A stretch of 64,000 nucleotides of DNA from the NCBI GenBank assembly GCA_019359095.1, contig JAHHHZ010000020.1:285129-349128 (forward strand), in the 5' to 3' direction. The position numbers and the translations under genes were made by a program. The stretch comes from Pleurocapsa minor HA4230-MV1 (GTDB lineage: Bacteria; Cyanobacteriota; Cyanobacteriia; Cyanobacteriales; Xenococcaceae). The stretch's first letter is position 1; each line of letters begins with the position of its first letter. Positions 35,150 through 44,567 of this stretch are shown here, piece by piece. The notes below the pieces were generated by a model. The model was not told the DNA's origin and did not search any database. It worked only from the letters and a program-made list of their open reading frames with translations.

Positions 35150-37492
35150 GTGCGAATCCCCCTCGACTATTACCGTATTCTCAGTGTTCCTGTCAAAGCT
35201 ACTTTGGCACAGTTAGAGCAGGCTTGTAATGATCGTCTTTTACAGAAGCCTCGTCGTGAATATAGCGAAGAGGCAGTGGAAGCTCGTCAGCAATTAATTC
35301 AATACTCGTATCAGGTGTTGTCCAATTCGGATCAAAGAGCTAGTTACGATGCGCAGTTTTTGCTAAATATGCAGCCTCTAGCAACTCCAGAATTAATCGA
35401 GAAGAGTGAATCAGTAGCTGAGACTAAAACGGCAGGTGTAGCGGAGGAGGTAACACAAGAAAGTATTGATCGAGCCAACCCGATGATTGAAATTTCGGCA
35501 ACCCAGATTGTTGGGGCTTTATTAATTTTGCAAGAATTGGGGGAGTATGAAACAGTTCTCAAGCTGGGGATAGATGAATTTAACAGTCGAGAAATAAAAC
35601 AGCGGAAACAGCAACCAGAAAATGAGCTGGCTCTCGACACAACTCAAGAAGATTTAATTCTGGTTTTGACTTTGGCCTATATGGAGTTAGGTAGGGAGCA
35701 GTGGCATCGTCGGGAATATGAAAATGCAGCACTGTCGGGTGCATTAGGCATCGATCTGCTCCAGCAAAAGAGTTTGTTTCCTCACTTGCAGGTAGAGTTA
35801 GAACAAGATTTAGCTAAACTTCGACCCTACCGAGTTTTAGAATTAATTTCGCGCAATCCCGCCCAGTCGCCTGCTAGGACAGAAGGGTTTAAATTATTGC
35901 AGTCTATGTTGCTCCAGCGTCAGGGGATTGAGGGTAAAGGAGAAGATCGCTCTGGTCTAAACTTCGATCAGTTTTTATGTTTTATACAGCAGTTGAGAAC
36001 ATATCTTACTTCCGCCGAACAACAAGAACTGTTTGATAGTGAGAGTCAGGAAAAATCAGCGATCGCTAATTATTTGGCAGTTTATGCCCTGTTGGGACGA
36101 GGATTTGCTCTTAAACAACCAGAATTGGTGTTGCGCGCCCAGAGAAAATTAGATTATCTGAGTGAAAAACAAGATGTTAGCTGGGAACAGGCGATCGCCG
36201 CTTTGTTGTTAGGACATGCAGAAAAAGCAATTTATAAATTAGAAAATTCTCCCGATCCCAGTCAACTTGAGCAGGTGCAACAACATGCTTTGGATAGTTC
36301 TGACTTGTTACCAGGATTGTGCTTTTATGGTGAACAGTGGCTATTACAAGATGTCCTGGGTCAATTTAGCGATTTATTAGCTACCGAACTGACCCTTAAA
36401 GAATATTTTGCCGATCGAGAAGTACAAGCTTATCTAGAACAATTAGCACCACCCACCATCGCCGAAACTACAGGCGAGCAATCAGCTTCGCAAGCAGCAG
36501 GGCAAAACAGTAAGGATCGAGCTGAAAAGGCAAATTTAAACATTATGTCTTTATGGCGTAATATGTTCTCGAAAGAGAAATCAACCGTCGGTGCGTCCCG
36601 TGTTGCTTTTGCCCAAAAAGAGATGGCAGGAGCTAACAGCAGTGAGTATAAGGGTTCGTCTACTGCCACTATTGAACGCGATCGAGTTACTACCGCCTCA
36701 GAAGTGAAGCCTCTGTCTCAATCCACCCCTATTTCAGTTCAAAATACTCATCATCAATCTAGCCCCAGAAAATCTCTTTCATTACCTCTAGAGACAGAAA
36801 GCACTAGAGCTGTACCAGAATCTGTCATCCGCAAGGCACAGACAAAAGCCAGGAAGAAAAAAGCTGGTAAGAAGAAGAAAAAACGCAGCCCTGAGACAAT
36901 TTGGCGAGGCTGGCTATTTATAATCGGCTTGATTTTAGGCATCGGCACGATTGGCTATTGCGGGATGAAGCTTTTTCTATCTTCACCAACCAAAACAGCT
37001 AGTGAGGCGGAGTTGGCGATCGCTCTTAATCAAGCTTCGGTAGAAATTCCCCCGCAGAAGGCCAAGCCCAAACCTGTAACAGTCGAACCTAAGCCCGAAT
37101 TAACTTTGACTCAGCAATCCCAACAGACAATTGAAGATTGGTTAAATAGTAAAGCTGCTGCGTTTGGTAAGGAACATCAAATTGACCAGTTAAACACTAT
37201 CTTGGCAGAACCTCTCTTAACTACTTGGCGGGCAAGCGCTAAACTATATCAAGCAGAAAACAGCTATAGAGAGTATCAACATGCGATCGTCATGCGATCG
37301 GCAAAAGTAGACCCGAACGATCAAAATAAGGCAACGGTAGAAGCAGAAGTAAAAGAAATCGCCAAACACTACCAATCGGGTCAGCTAGATAATGCTCAAT
37401 CCTATGACGATAACTTATTAGTGCGTTATCAGTTAATTCGTCAAGGAGAAAAATGGCTGATTCAACAGGCAGAAGTTTTAAAAACGCTCTAA
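35150..37492 (+). CDS. ftn2: Cell division protein Ftn2/ZipN (ARC6-like)
   Basis: 780 residues with a GTG start behind AGAGGAA. The N-terminal J-like domain (1-70, IPLDYYRILSVPVKATLAQLEQ) lacks the HPD tripeptide, as in this family. A long helical region follows (70-430), then a low-complexity linker and a very basic patch (KARKKKAGKKKKKRSPE). One transmembrane helix (GWLFIIGLILGIGTIGYCGM, about 585-605) precedes the C-terminal IMS domain (residues 660-780, TIEDWLNSKAAAFG... to LIRQGEKWLIQQAEVLKTL). The plant homologue ARC6 anchors FtsZ at the plastid membrane, and ZipN is essential for cyanobacterial division. It lies next to the min genes. Confidence 0.93.
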   Translation: MRIPLDYYRILSVPVKATLAQLEQACNDRLLQKPRREYSEEAVEARQQLIQYSYQVLSNSDQRASYDAQFLLNMQPLATPELIEKSESVAETKTAGVAEEVTQESIDRANPMIEISATQIVGALLILQELGEYETVLKLGIDEFNSREIKQRKQQPENELALDTTQEDLILVLTLAYMELGREQWHRREYENAALSGALGIDLLQQKSLFPHLQVELEQDLAKLRPYRVLELISRNPAQSPARTEGFKLLQSMLLQRQGIEGKGEDRSGLNFDQFLCFIQQLRTYLTSAEQQELFDSESQEKSAIANYLAVYALLGRGFALKQPELVLRAQRKLDYLSEKQDVSWEQAIAALLLGHAEKAIYKLENSPDPSQLEQVQQHALDSSDLLPGLCFYGEQWLLQDVLGQFSDLLATELTLKEYFADREVQAYLEQLAPPTIAETTGEQSASQAAGQNSKDRAEKANLNIMSLWRNMFSKEKSTVGASRVAFAQKEMAGANSSEYKGSSTATIERDRVTTASEVKPLSQSTPISVQNTHHQSSPRKSLSLPLETESTRAVPESVIRKAQTKARKKKAGKKKKKRSPETIWRGWLFIIGLILGIGTIGYCGMKLFLSSPTKTASEAELAIALNQASVEIPPQKAKPKPVTVEPKPELTLTQQSQQTIEDWLNSKAAAFGKEHQIDQLNTILAEPLLTTWRASAKLYQAENSYREYQHAIVMRSAKVDPNDQNKATVEAEVKEIAKHYQSGQLDNAQSYDDNLLVRYQLIRQGEKWLIQQAEVLKTL

Positions 37493-37644
37493 TTAAAGTA
37501 GGAGTCACAAATTAGTCAAAAATTAACTAAACACAACTTATATTTGGTGTGATATTACTCCAAATTATAGATCTCACAAATGCCCTGAAAAAGATAAAAT
37601 AGTTTCGTCCATCTTAAACATTAATCAATAAGGGATAATAAAGG

Positions 37645-38412
37645 ATGCTTTCCTCACTAGTCGCTGACTTTCGCATCATTTTTGAACGCGACCCCGCAGC
37701 CCGCAACTGGCTTGAGGTGATAGTTTGTTATCCAGGTCTACAGGCCCTATCTTTACATCGTATTGCCCATTGGCTTTATCAAATTGGCATTCCTTTTTTT
37801 CCGCGCTTCATTTCTCATTTAGCACGTTTTTTCACAGGCATTGAAATTCACCCAGGGGCGCAAATTGGTCAAGGGGTATTTATCGACCATGGCATGGGAG
37901 TGGTGATTGGTGAAACTGCAATTATTGGTGACTACTGCTTAATCTATCAGGGAGTTACTTTAGGCGGAACAGGAAAAGAAACGGGAAAACGTCATCCTAC
38001 CTTGGGGGAAAACGTGGTACTTGGCGGTGGGGCAAAAGTTTTAGGTAATATTCAGATTGGTAATGATGTGCGTATTGGTGCAGGTTCGGTAGTGTTGCGA
38101 GACGTGCCTTCCAACTGTACGGTAGTTGGTATACCTGGTAGAGTAATTTATCGTTCAGGAGTCAAGGTAGATCCTTTAGAACATGGCAATCTACCCGATT
38201 CAGAAGCAGCGGTAATTCGTACTTTAGTCGATCGCATTGAGTCTTTAGAACAAGAAGTAAAACAGCTAAGACAGTCTCAATCGGCAAGCAAATTCTTAGT
38301 CGCCGCAGTATTATCTGAGTCTGGAGATCAGGATCGGTGTCATCAAGTAGAAGATAGCTGTTTATTACGAGACAAAGAGATTCGAGAGTTTTTAGGTGAA
38401 GAGTTACTATAG
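37645..38412 (+). CDS. cysE: Serine O-acetyltransferase CysE
   Basis: 255 residues. The N-terminal helical domain contains [33 protein letters not shown]. The left-handed beta-helix is formed by hexapeptide repeats from about residue 70 ([43 protein letters not shown]) to [10 protein letters not shown]. The catalytic His/Asp are in [10 protein letters not shown]. It acetylates serine with acetyl-CoA, the first committed step of cysteine synthesis. The C-terminal tail after residue 180 is a coiled coil ([18 protein letters not shown]) and longer than in minimal CysE. The TAG stop is the first triplet of a TAGGAAG heptamer tract. Confidence 0.93.
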   Translation: MLSSLVADFRIIFERDPAARNWLEVIVCYPGLQALSLHRIAHWLYQIGIPFFPRFISHLARFFTGIEIHPGAQIGQGVFIDHGMGVVIGETAIIGDYCLIYQGVTLGGTGKETGKRHPTLGENVVLGGGAKVLGNIQIGNDVRIGAGSVVLRDVPSNCTVVGIPGRVIYRSGVKVDPLEHGNLPDSEAAVIRTLVDRIESLEQEVKQLRQSQSASKFLVAAVLSESGDQDRCHQVEDSCLLRDKEIREFLGEELL

Positions 38413-38482
38413 GAAGTAGGAAATAGGAAATAGGAAGTAGGGAGCTAATTATGATTATTGCCCCAAGTCCCTAAGTCCCCAA
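38410..38482. repeat. Composite heptamer repeat (family C, copy 2)
   Basis: TAGGAAG and TAGGAAA units start with the cysE stop codon. They are followed by GGGAGCTAATTATGATTATT and then CCCCAAGT/CCCTAAGT units. This is the same order and hinge as at 30210-30380. It lies between the convergent cysE and tldD genes. Confidence 0.8.
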
Positions 38483-38515
38483 CTCTCAAACAATATCAAT
38501 CGTTAAAAAATTGTT

Positions 38516-39910
38516 TTATCTGCCACCAACTACGACGTTTCTGATCCGAATATGAGGCCCGCCAACGCTCACTGGTAAAGGCATTTGTCCTCCTTTACCG
38601 CAACCACCATTGGTATATAAAGTGTCGCTACTAATTGCATCTATATCCTGGAGAGTTTGAAAGACATTACCTGATAAAGTTACATCGCTGACTGGTTCAG
38701 CAATTTTGCCATCACGGATCATGTAGCCTTCGGCTGCTGCAAAGGTAAACATTTCGCCATTGGTTTGTCCCCCCAGCATTCTGACGGCATAAACCCCTTC
38801 TTCAATCCCTGCAAACATTTCTTCTAGGGGAGTATCTCCAGGCTCGATCGCCGTATTAGTCATCCTGACAATGGGAGGATAGTTAGCCCGAATTGCTCTA
38901 GCATTGCCTGTAGGTGCTTCAGTCATCTTGCCTGCTGTCTCACGGGAGTGTAATCTTTCAGTTAAGACACCGTTTTTAATTAAATACTTGCGTTGTCCTG
39001 GGACTCCTTCGTCATCGTACTTCATCGATCCAGGCAAATTTTCCATCGTGGCATCATCAACCACATTTAACTGTTTAATGCCCATCGGTTTACCCAAAGT
39101 TAGTAATTCCTGCATTTTGGGGTTTTCATAGACAAAATCCGCCTCAGATAGATGTCCAAAAGCCTCGTGAATAAACACCCCAGAGAGATAAGGATCGAGA
39201 ATTACCGTATATTGACCACCTTTAACAGATTTCGCTTCCAACTGTCTGACTGCTCTTTCGGCTGCCCCTTTAACCCGATCTTCAATGCCTACTAAAGCAT
39301 CAAAATCATTACGCGAATGAACCGATTCAAAACCCTGACGGACAATTCCGTCTTCTCCTTTAGCGATCGCCGCAAACCGTCCGTTGATATCTAGTCTTTC
39401 TTGGACAATACAGCTACCAGTAGAGTTAATAAAAGTTTTAGTCGCAAAGCGATCGCCAATACTTGCCATGGTGGTTTGAATGCGCGGGTCAAAATTGAGC
39501 AAGATCTCGTTATAGGCTTCTAATAGTTCACGCTTATCTTTGAGAGACACTGTACGCGGATCGCGTTTAATTTCTTCTGGCACATAATCTTCAATCGGTT
39601 CAACTGTGGCTAGCTGCGTCTCTTCCTTCCCGACTAACTTGGCTTGGGAAATTGCCTCTTCGATTCTGGTGTTAAGCTCTTGTAAGCCATTGAAAGTAAC
39701 AAAACTCCAACCACCCTTATGACAGGCGCGAATGCCTCCCCCCAGAGAAAAACTACGATCTACGGAGTCTAACTGTTTACCGCGAAAAGAAAGCCCTGTA
39801 GATTCGCTCTGCTCAACCCGAATTTCGAGGTAGTCTACTTGGTCTTTGTATGTGGCGATCGCACTTTTTAACTGTTCTGTGGTTGCTGTTGTTGATATAG
39901 TTGTAGTCAT
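38516..39910 (-). CDS. tldD: Metalloprotease TldD
   Basis: 464 residues of the TldD/PmbA (U62) family. The zinc site is the HExxxH motif H248EAFGH253 in SGVFIHEAFGHLSEADF. Other family blocks are GRFAAIAKGEDGIVRQGF, PGQRKYLIKNG, EAPTGNARAIRANYPPIVRMTNT and GGQTNGEMFTFAAAEGYMI. TldD with TldE forms a heterodimeric protease that trims unfolded or ribosomally made peptides. The partner tldE is encoded about 13 kb away (53095-54438), so the pair is unlinked but both present. Confidence 0.95.
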   Translation of the reverse strand: MTTTISTTATTEQLKSAIATYKDQVDYLEIRVEQSESTGLSFRGKQLDSVDRSFSLGGGIRACHKGGWSFVTFNGLQELNTRIEEAISQAKLVGKEETQLATVEPIEDYVPEEIKRDPRTVSLKDKRELLEAYNEILLNFDPRIQTTMASIGDRFATKTFINSTGSCIVQERLDINGRFAAIAKGEDGIVRQGFESVHSRNDFDALVGIEDRVKGAAERAVRQLEAKSVKGGQYTVILDPYLSGVFIHEAFGHLSEADFVYENPKMQELLTLGKPMGIKQLNVVDDATMENLPGSMKYDDEGVPGQRKYLIKNGVLTERLHSRETAGKMTEAPTGNARAIRANYPPIVRMTNTAIEPGDTPLEEMFAGIEEGVYAVRMLGGQTNGEMFTFAAAEGYMIRDGKIAEPVSDVTLSGNVFQTLQDIDAISSDTLYTNGGCGKGGQMPLPVSVGGPHIRIRNVVVGGR

Positions 39911-40047
39911 TTTGTCTAGTTTTTTTCTGGTTTAAACGTTAGATAGATTAGTTTTTAATTTTGAGTTCTTAATTTGATGGACGCTAAATATATCTTAAAG
40001 AATAATTGCTTGAGTAACTTCTCTTTTAGCTATGGGCGAGGGAAACG

Positions 40048-42771
40048 CTAATTTAATTCACGCAAAATATCTTGCAACTGCTGTTGATAACGACCATAGT
40101 TTACCCAGTCTCCTTTTTGCAAAGCCTCTTGCGCTTGCTGATAGATCTGTAATGCCGATTCTCCAGAGGTAGAATCAATTGCTGGAATATTGGAGTCGAT
40201 TAATCCAGGGGGAACTCGATCGAATACCTGAGCTAAGGATTGCTCTAGGCTGGGAGTCATGACTATTTCTTTGTCATAAGCCACGATCACGCGAGTAAGT
40301 TCGGGCAATTCTCCCTGTTCGGCGCTTAAATAGAGGGGTTGGACATACAGCAAAGAACCGTCAAGGGGAATCACTAGGATGTCACCGCGAATTACCCTTG
40401 AACCTCGTTGACTCCAAAGAGTTATTTGTTCGGCTATTTCTGGATCTTGATCGATTCTGGCTTCGATTTGAAATGGGCCATAAACTAGCTCTTGTTTGGG
40501 AAATTCATAGAGGCTTAGTTTGCCGTAATTGTTACCGTCTGAACGAGCAGCCATCCAGGCTATCATGTTATCGCGATTAACGGGAGTAAAGGGCAGAATC
40601 AAGACAAATTCGCCGACGTTTGACCCTGGCAGCTTCATAATTAAATAATCGGGTTCAACCTGTTGCTGTCGATCGCCTTCAAGTTCAGTAGCAAATCGCC
40701 AATCGTCTTCGCGGTTGTAGAATACTTGAGGATCTTCTACGTGATAGCTTAAGTACATTTTGGCTTGAATTTCAAATAAATCTTGGGGGTAGCGAAAGTG
40801 AGCCTGAATTGCTGGCGGAATGCTGGCGGTACTTTGAAACAATTGAGGAAACATCTTGCGGTAAGTTGCTAAAATCGGCTCGTTTTCATCCACTACATAG
40901 AACTGCATTGTGCCATCCTTGGCATCTATTACCACTTTGACGGGGTTACGAATATAGTTAGTCCGCTGATCGGTAATTAATTCGGTTTCTTGTTCGTGTG
41001 CCACAGCTTCAGCATAGGGATAGCGATCGCTGGTAGTATAGGCATCAATAATCCATTTTAGTCTGCCGTCAACCACTACTAAATAGGGATCGTTGTCGTA
41101 TTTGAGAAAAGGCGCAGCATGATGCACGCGATCGCTAACTTGCCGATAGTAATGGATGCGGGAATTGGGGGTAAAGTAGTTAGAAATCAAAATTTTCAGG
41201 CTACCCTGTTCATAGGCATAGGCTAATCTGCGCCACCAGTTGTTTAAAGGGACTCCTCCTAAGCCATCGTATTTGGTAAAAGCGTTTTCATCACCACGTG
41301 GATAGTCGAACTCATAGGTATCCATCCCTGTGTAAACATAGTCTGTGGTTAACTCACCGTAATAAATTCCTGGTTCTGTAATCTTTAAGTCGGTTTGGGA
41401 TACGGGGGGAATATTTTTGACAAACAGTACGGGTAAACCATCGGCTGTTACCTCGTTTACAGGATTCATGACTAGGCCATAGCCATGAGTATATTTAAGT
41501 CTTTGATTGACCCAAGTTTTTGCCGAGGAGGGGACTTGAGTATAGTCGAATTCTCTGGCAGACAGCATTACCTGACGATAATCACCGTTGAGGGTATAGC
41601 GATCGACATCAATATCATTAAACCGATAGTAAAAGCGGATTTCTTGTAGCTGTCGATAAGTACTCAACAGTGGCAGCTCATCCCAAAGACGAATGTTGTC
41701 GATCGTAGCTTTATTTTCGGTTAAGACATCGGCATTAGCATTGGCTGAGGAAGCCAGTTGATAGTCTTGATTATTGATTTTGGCTAAATCGTAAGCCTGT
41801 CGCGTAAACTTAATGTTGTGTTTAATATAGGGAGTTTCTTTAGTTAGCTCGTTGGGTTCGACGATAAAACGCTGCTGCAACACGGGATAAGTTCCATTGA
41901 CTAGCACCAGAATTAAGGCATAAACGCCAATGCCATAAACAGGACGCAGCAAACTATTTGACCAGGTAGCAACAATTAGCCAGATTCCCAGCAAGATGGA
42001 AGCGAAAATCATCACCCAGAAGGCAAAAAGACGAGCATGGGTATCGGTATAGTCTGCCCCCCAAACTACTCCCTGAGAAGAATAGAGCAGTTCGTAACGT
42101 TCCAACCAAAAATCTACGGCAATATCGAGAGCGATCGCCGCTAGTAGCAAACTAAGGTGGACTTTTATGGGTTTGGTAATGAATTTTTGCCATTGCTGTT
42201 CAATTACTAGACTTTTCCACTGCCAATCAAAACGCAAAATACCTTTAAAGACATACACTAAGACTGACAAAACTAATCCAGCAATTAAAAGAGTTAGCCA
42301 CCAATTTTCGATGCTATCTAATAAAGGTAACTGAAAGATATAAAAGCCCAAATCTTGTTGATAAATCGGGTCAATTTGTTTGAACTCAGTGGCGTTAATA
42401 AATCGCGGAAATAATTCCCAGGCTGCTGCACTCAGATTAGCTACGTTTAGAGCAGTGAAAAAAATGATTATAGCGATGAGATAATTGGCAATTTTATGGG
42501 TATATGGCTCAAATTCGCTCGATTCGAGAAAGCGAAAACGGCGATCGCCCGTCAGACGCAACGCTAACCAGTAGTTAAGACCCAAAAAAGCACCATAGAG
42601 CGCAAATGTAGCCAGCCAAATGCTCACCTGCCAAGTAATTCGCTGCCAAAAAACCGTCGTCAACCCCACTGTCTCAAACCACCAAGACTCAGTCAGAAGA
42701 TGCACTACTGAGGAGACCAAAGTTAAACTGGCGATCGTGACGATCAGCAGATAAGTTATTGTTTTTTGCAT
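40048..42771 (-). CDS. UPF0182 family multi-pass membrane protein
   Basis: 907 residues. The N-terminal third has about seven hydrophobic helices (first TYLLIVTIASLTLVSSVVHLL). The large remaining part is probably exposed outside the cytoplasm: HNIKFTRQAYDL, VMNPVNEVTADGLPVLFVKNIPP, GDENAFTKYDGLGGVPLNNWWRRL, IDAYTTSDRYPYAE and VVLQPLYLSAEQGELPEL-type blocks. These are the conserved blocks of UPF0182, found in cyanobacteria and actinobacteria. The function is unknown. The C-terminus is a short helical QQAQEALQKGDWVNYGRYQQQLQ. The length is normal for the family. Confidence 0.9.
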   Translation of the reverse strand: MQKTITYLLIVTIASLTLVSSVVHLLTESWWFETVGLTTVFWQRITWQVSIWLATFALYGAFLGLNYWLALRLTGDRRFRFLESSEFEPYTHKIANYLIAIIIFFTALNVANLSAAAWELFPRFINATEFKQIDPIYQQDLGFYIFQLPLLDSIENWWLTLLIAGLVLSVLVYVFKGILRFDWQWKSLVIEQQWQKFITKPIKVHLSLLLAAIALDIAVDFWLERYELLYSSQGVVWGADYTDTHARLFAFWVMIFASILLGIWLIVATWSNSLLRPVYGIGVYALILVLVNGTYPVLQQRFIVEPNELTKETPYIKHNIKFTRQAYDLAKINNQDYQLASSANANADVLTENKATIDNIRLWDELPLLSTYRQLQEIRFYYRFNDIDVDRYTLNGDYRQVMLSAREFDYTQVPSSAKTWVNQRLKYTHGYGLVMNPVNEVTADGLPVLFVKNIPPVSQTDLKITEPGIYYGELTTDYVYTGMDTYEFDYPRGDENAFTKYDGLGGVPLNNWWRRLAYAYEQGSLKILISNYFTPNSRIHYYRQVSDRVHHAAPFLKYDNDPYLVVVDGRLKWIIDAYTTSDRYPYAEAVAHEQETELITDQRTNYIRNPVKVVIDAKDGTMQFYVVDENEPILATYRKMFPQLFQSTASIPPAIQAHFRYPQDLFEIQAKMYLSYHVEDPQVFYNREDDWRFATELEGDRQQQVEPDYLIMKLPGSNVGEFVLILPFTPVNRDNMIAWMAARSDGNNYGKLSLYEFPKQELVYGPFQIEARIDQDPEIAEQITLWSQRGSRVIRGDILVIPLDGSLLYVQPLYLSAEQGELPELTRVIVAYDKEIVMTPSLEQSLAQVFDRVPPGLIDSNIPAIDSTSGESALQIYQQAQEALQKGDWVNYGRYQQQLQDILRELN

Positions 42772-43379
42772 GAGTTGCCTGGGAATAAAAACTAGCTTCT
42801 AAAGAAAGCTGAGATTATGATGCTACTCTTCAGTATCATAGCTTTTTGGCTAGTTCAGCACTATATTTGTTGATAATTATTTTAAATAACTTGTTTACCT
42901 GCCAACACTCTACTCTTAAACAGGTTTTCGTTCACCAGACTTTTACACAAATTAGTTACTTTATTTAAATAAGCTTAATTACTATTGAAGTATTTTCTTC
43001 TTGTCTATTTCCAACTTATTTTTATTGAAAACAATATCGTCCAAGCAAAATTCATGGTTGTTAAAAATCATGCTTACAGGCTGGTCAAAAAGTGAAGAAA
43101 TCGATTACGCTGGCTGTTTTTATGTAGTTAAAAATAACCACGAAATTGTAAAAAAGATTGTAAGAAAGCCAAAGCTTATTGCTGTGAAGCTTACTGAATA
43201 CAAAGTTGGGTCAATAGGTATTAGAGTTCATTGCTTCAACTAAGTTGCTAGTTATCTCATATTTTATTTTTTTCAGTTTAGCTATTAATTCAAGCGCATT
43301 GAACCAGAGAGTATCTGTAAGCAAATAACCGTAAAACCAGGTCTAAGACCTTTGAGTAATCATCAAGAGAGGATTAACT
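42772..43379. other. 608-base intergenic region upstream of the glycan cluster
   Basis: It separates the divergent UPF0182 and glycosyltransferase genes. It contains a doubtful small frame (43070-43243) and the 13-base palindrome AGGTCTAAGACCT at 43339-43351, 28 bases before the first glycosyltransferase start. The palindrome may be an operator. No heptamer tract is present. Confidence 0.5.
43070..43243 (+). CDS. Doubtful small protein (about 57 residues)
   Basis: From the ATG at 43070 the frame reads MLTGWSKSEEIDYAGCFYVV and ends IGIRVHCFN. It could extend upstream to a TTG at 43001. It is lysine-rich and beta-like in composition, with no recognised family and no clear ribosome site. It may be a real small gene or a decayed fragment. 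Confidence 0.28.
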   Translation: MLTGWSKSEEIDYAGCFYVVKNNHEIVKKIVRKPKLIAVKLTEYKVGSIGIRVHCFN

Positions 43380-44567
43380 ATGTTGGGCAACATCAGGGCT
43401 AGAGAAACACCAGTAAGTGGAAGTTTTGAGCGCACAGAACAGACAAGTGCGATGGAAGTATCAATCATCATGCCTTGCCTAAATGAAGCAGAGACTTTAG
43501 AAACTTGCATCCGCAAAGCTCAGTGGTTTATTGCTGAGAACGATCTGGCAGGAGAAGTAATTATTGCCGACAACGGTAGTAATGATGGTTCTCAAGAAAT
43601 AGCTAGAAGACTAAACGCTAGAGTAATCGATGTTCCTGCCAAGGGGTACGGTAGTGCGCTCAAAGGTGGGATTGCTGCCGCGCGTGGGCAATATATCATC
43701 ATGGGCGATGCGGATGATAGTTATGACTTTAGTAACCTCAATCCTTTCTTGGTCAAGTTACGCAATGGTTATGATTTGGTGATGGGGAATCGTTTCCGAG
43801 GTGGAATCGAATCTGGAGCAATGCCTTTCCTCCATCGCTATTTAGGTAATCCCGTACTGACAGGTATTGGTAAACTGCTATTCGGTAGCCCCTGTAATGA
43901 TTTTCACTGTGGATTACGAGGCTTTCGCAAGGATGCGATCGCTAATTTGTCATTGCAGACTACTGGCATGGAATTTGCGAGTGAGATGGTGGTCAAAGCT
44001 ACCCTACACAAAATGCAGATTACTGAAGTACCCACAACCTTATCTCCTGATGGTCGCAGTCGTCCTCCTCACCTCAATACGTGGCGTGATGGTTGGAGAC
44101 ACTTACGTTTCTTATTGATGTATAGTCCCCGTTGGCTATTTTTCTACCCTGGGATATTTTTGATTCTCGCTGGTTTTCTGGCAACTCTATCCCTCTTGCC
44201 CAGCCCTAAAGTACACAGTTTACTGTACTCCTCAACCGCAATGACAATTGGCTTTCAGATTGTGACGTTTGCTCTATTTACTAAAGTGTTTGGTATCAGC
44301 GAAGGCTTACTACCAGAAGATAGACGTTTAAACAAACTGTTTGACTATCTTAACTTAGAGACAGGCTTGATTGCGGGAACAGTTCTGTTAGCGATTGGCA
44401 TGGCAGCCTCAGTTTATGCCTTTGGTATCTGGGGGCAACATGATTATGGCTCGCTCAATCCCACCGAGACTATGCCGATTGTGATTCCTGGTGTTACCTG
44501 TCTGGCATTGGGTATTCAAGCAATCTTTTCTAGCTTCTTCCTCAGTATTTTGGGTCTAAAACGATGA
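43380..44567 (+). CDS. Family 2 glycosyltransferase (dolichol-phosphate-mannose-synthase-like) with membrane domain
   Basis: 395 residues, ATG preceded by AGAGAGG. The GT-A domain (25-245) has VSIIMPCLNEAETLETCI, DNGSNDGSQEIA and the metal motif GDADDSYDF. Conserved GFRKDAI and a C-terminal four-helix membrane region (from WLFFYPGIFLILAGFLATLSL) follow. Such enzymes transfer a sugar to polyprenyl phosphate, providing lipid-linked donors for GT-C transferases. This fits the two GT-C-like proteins later in the locus. The next gene overlaps it by four bases. Donor and acceptor are unknown. Confidence 0.88.
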   Translation: MLGNIRARETPVSGSFERTEQTSAMEVSIIMPCLNEAETLETCIRKAQWFIAENDLAGEVIIADNGSNDGSQEIARRLNARVIDVPAKGYGSALKGGIAAARGQYIIMGDADDSYDFSNLNPFLVKLRNGYDLVMGNRFRGGIESGAMPFLHRYLGNPVLTGIGKLLFGSPCNDFHCGLRGFRKDAIANLSLQTTGMEFASEMVVKATLHKMQITEVPTTLSPDGRSRPPHLNTWRDGWRHLRFLLMYSPRWLFFYPGIFLILAGFLATLSLLPSPKVHSLLYSSTAMTIGFQIVTFALFTKVFGISEGLLPEDRRLNKLFDYLNLETGLIAGTVLLAIGMAASVYAFGIWGQHDYGSLNPTETMPIVIPGVTCLALGIQAIFSSFFLSILGLKR

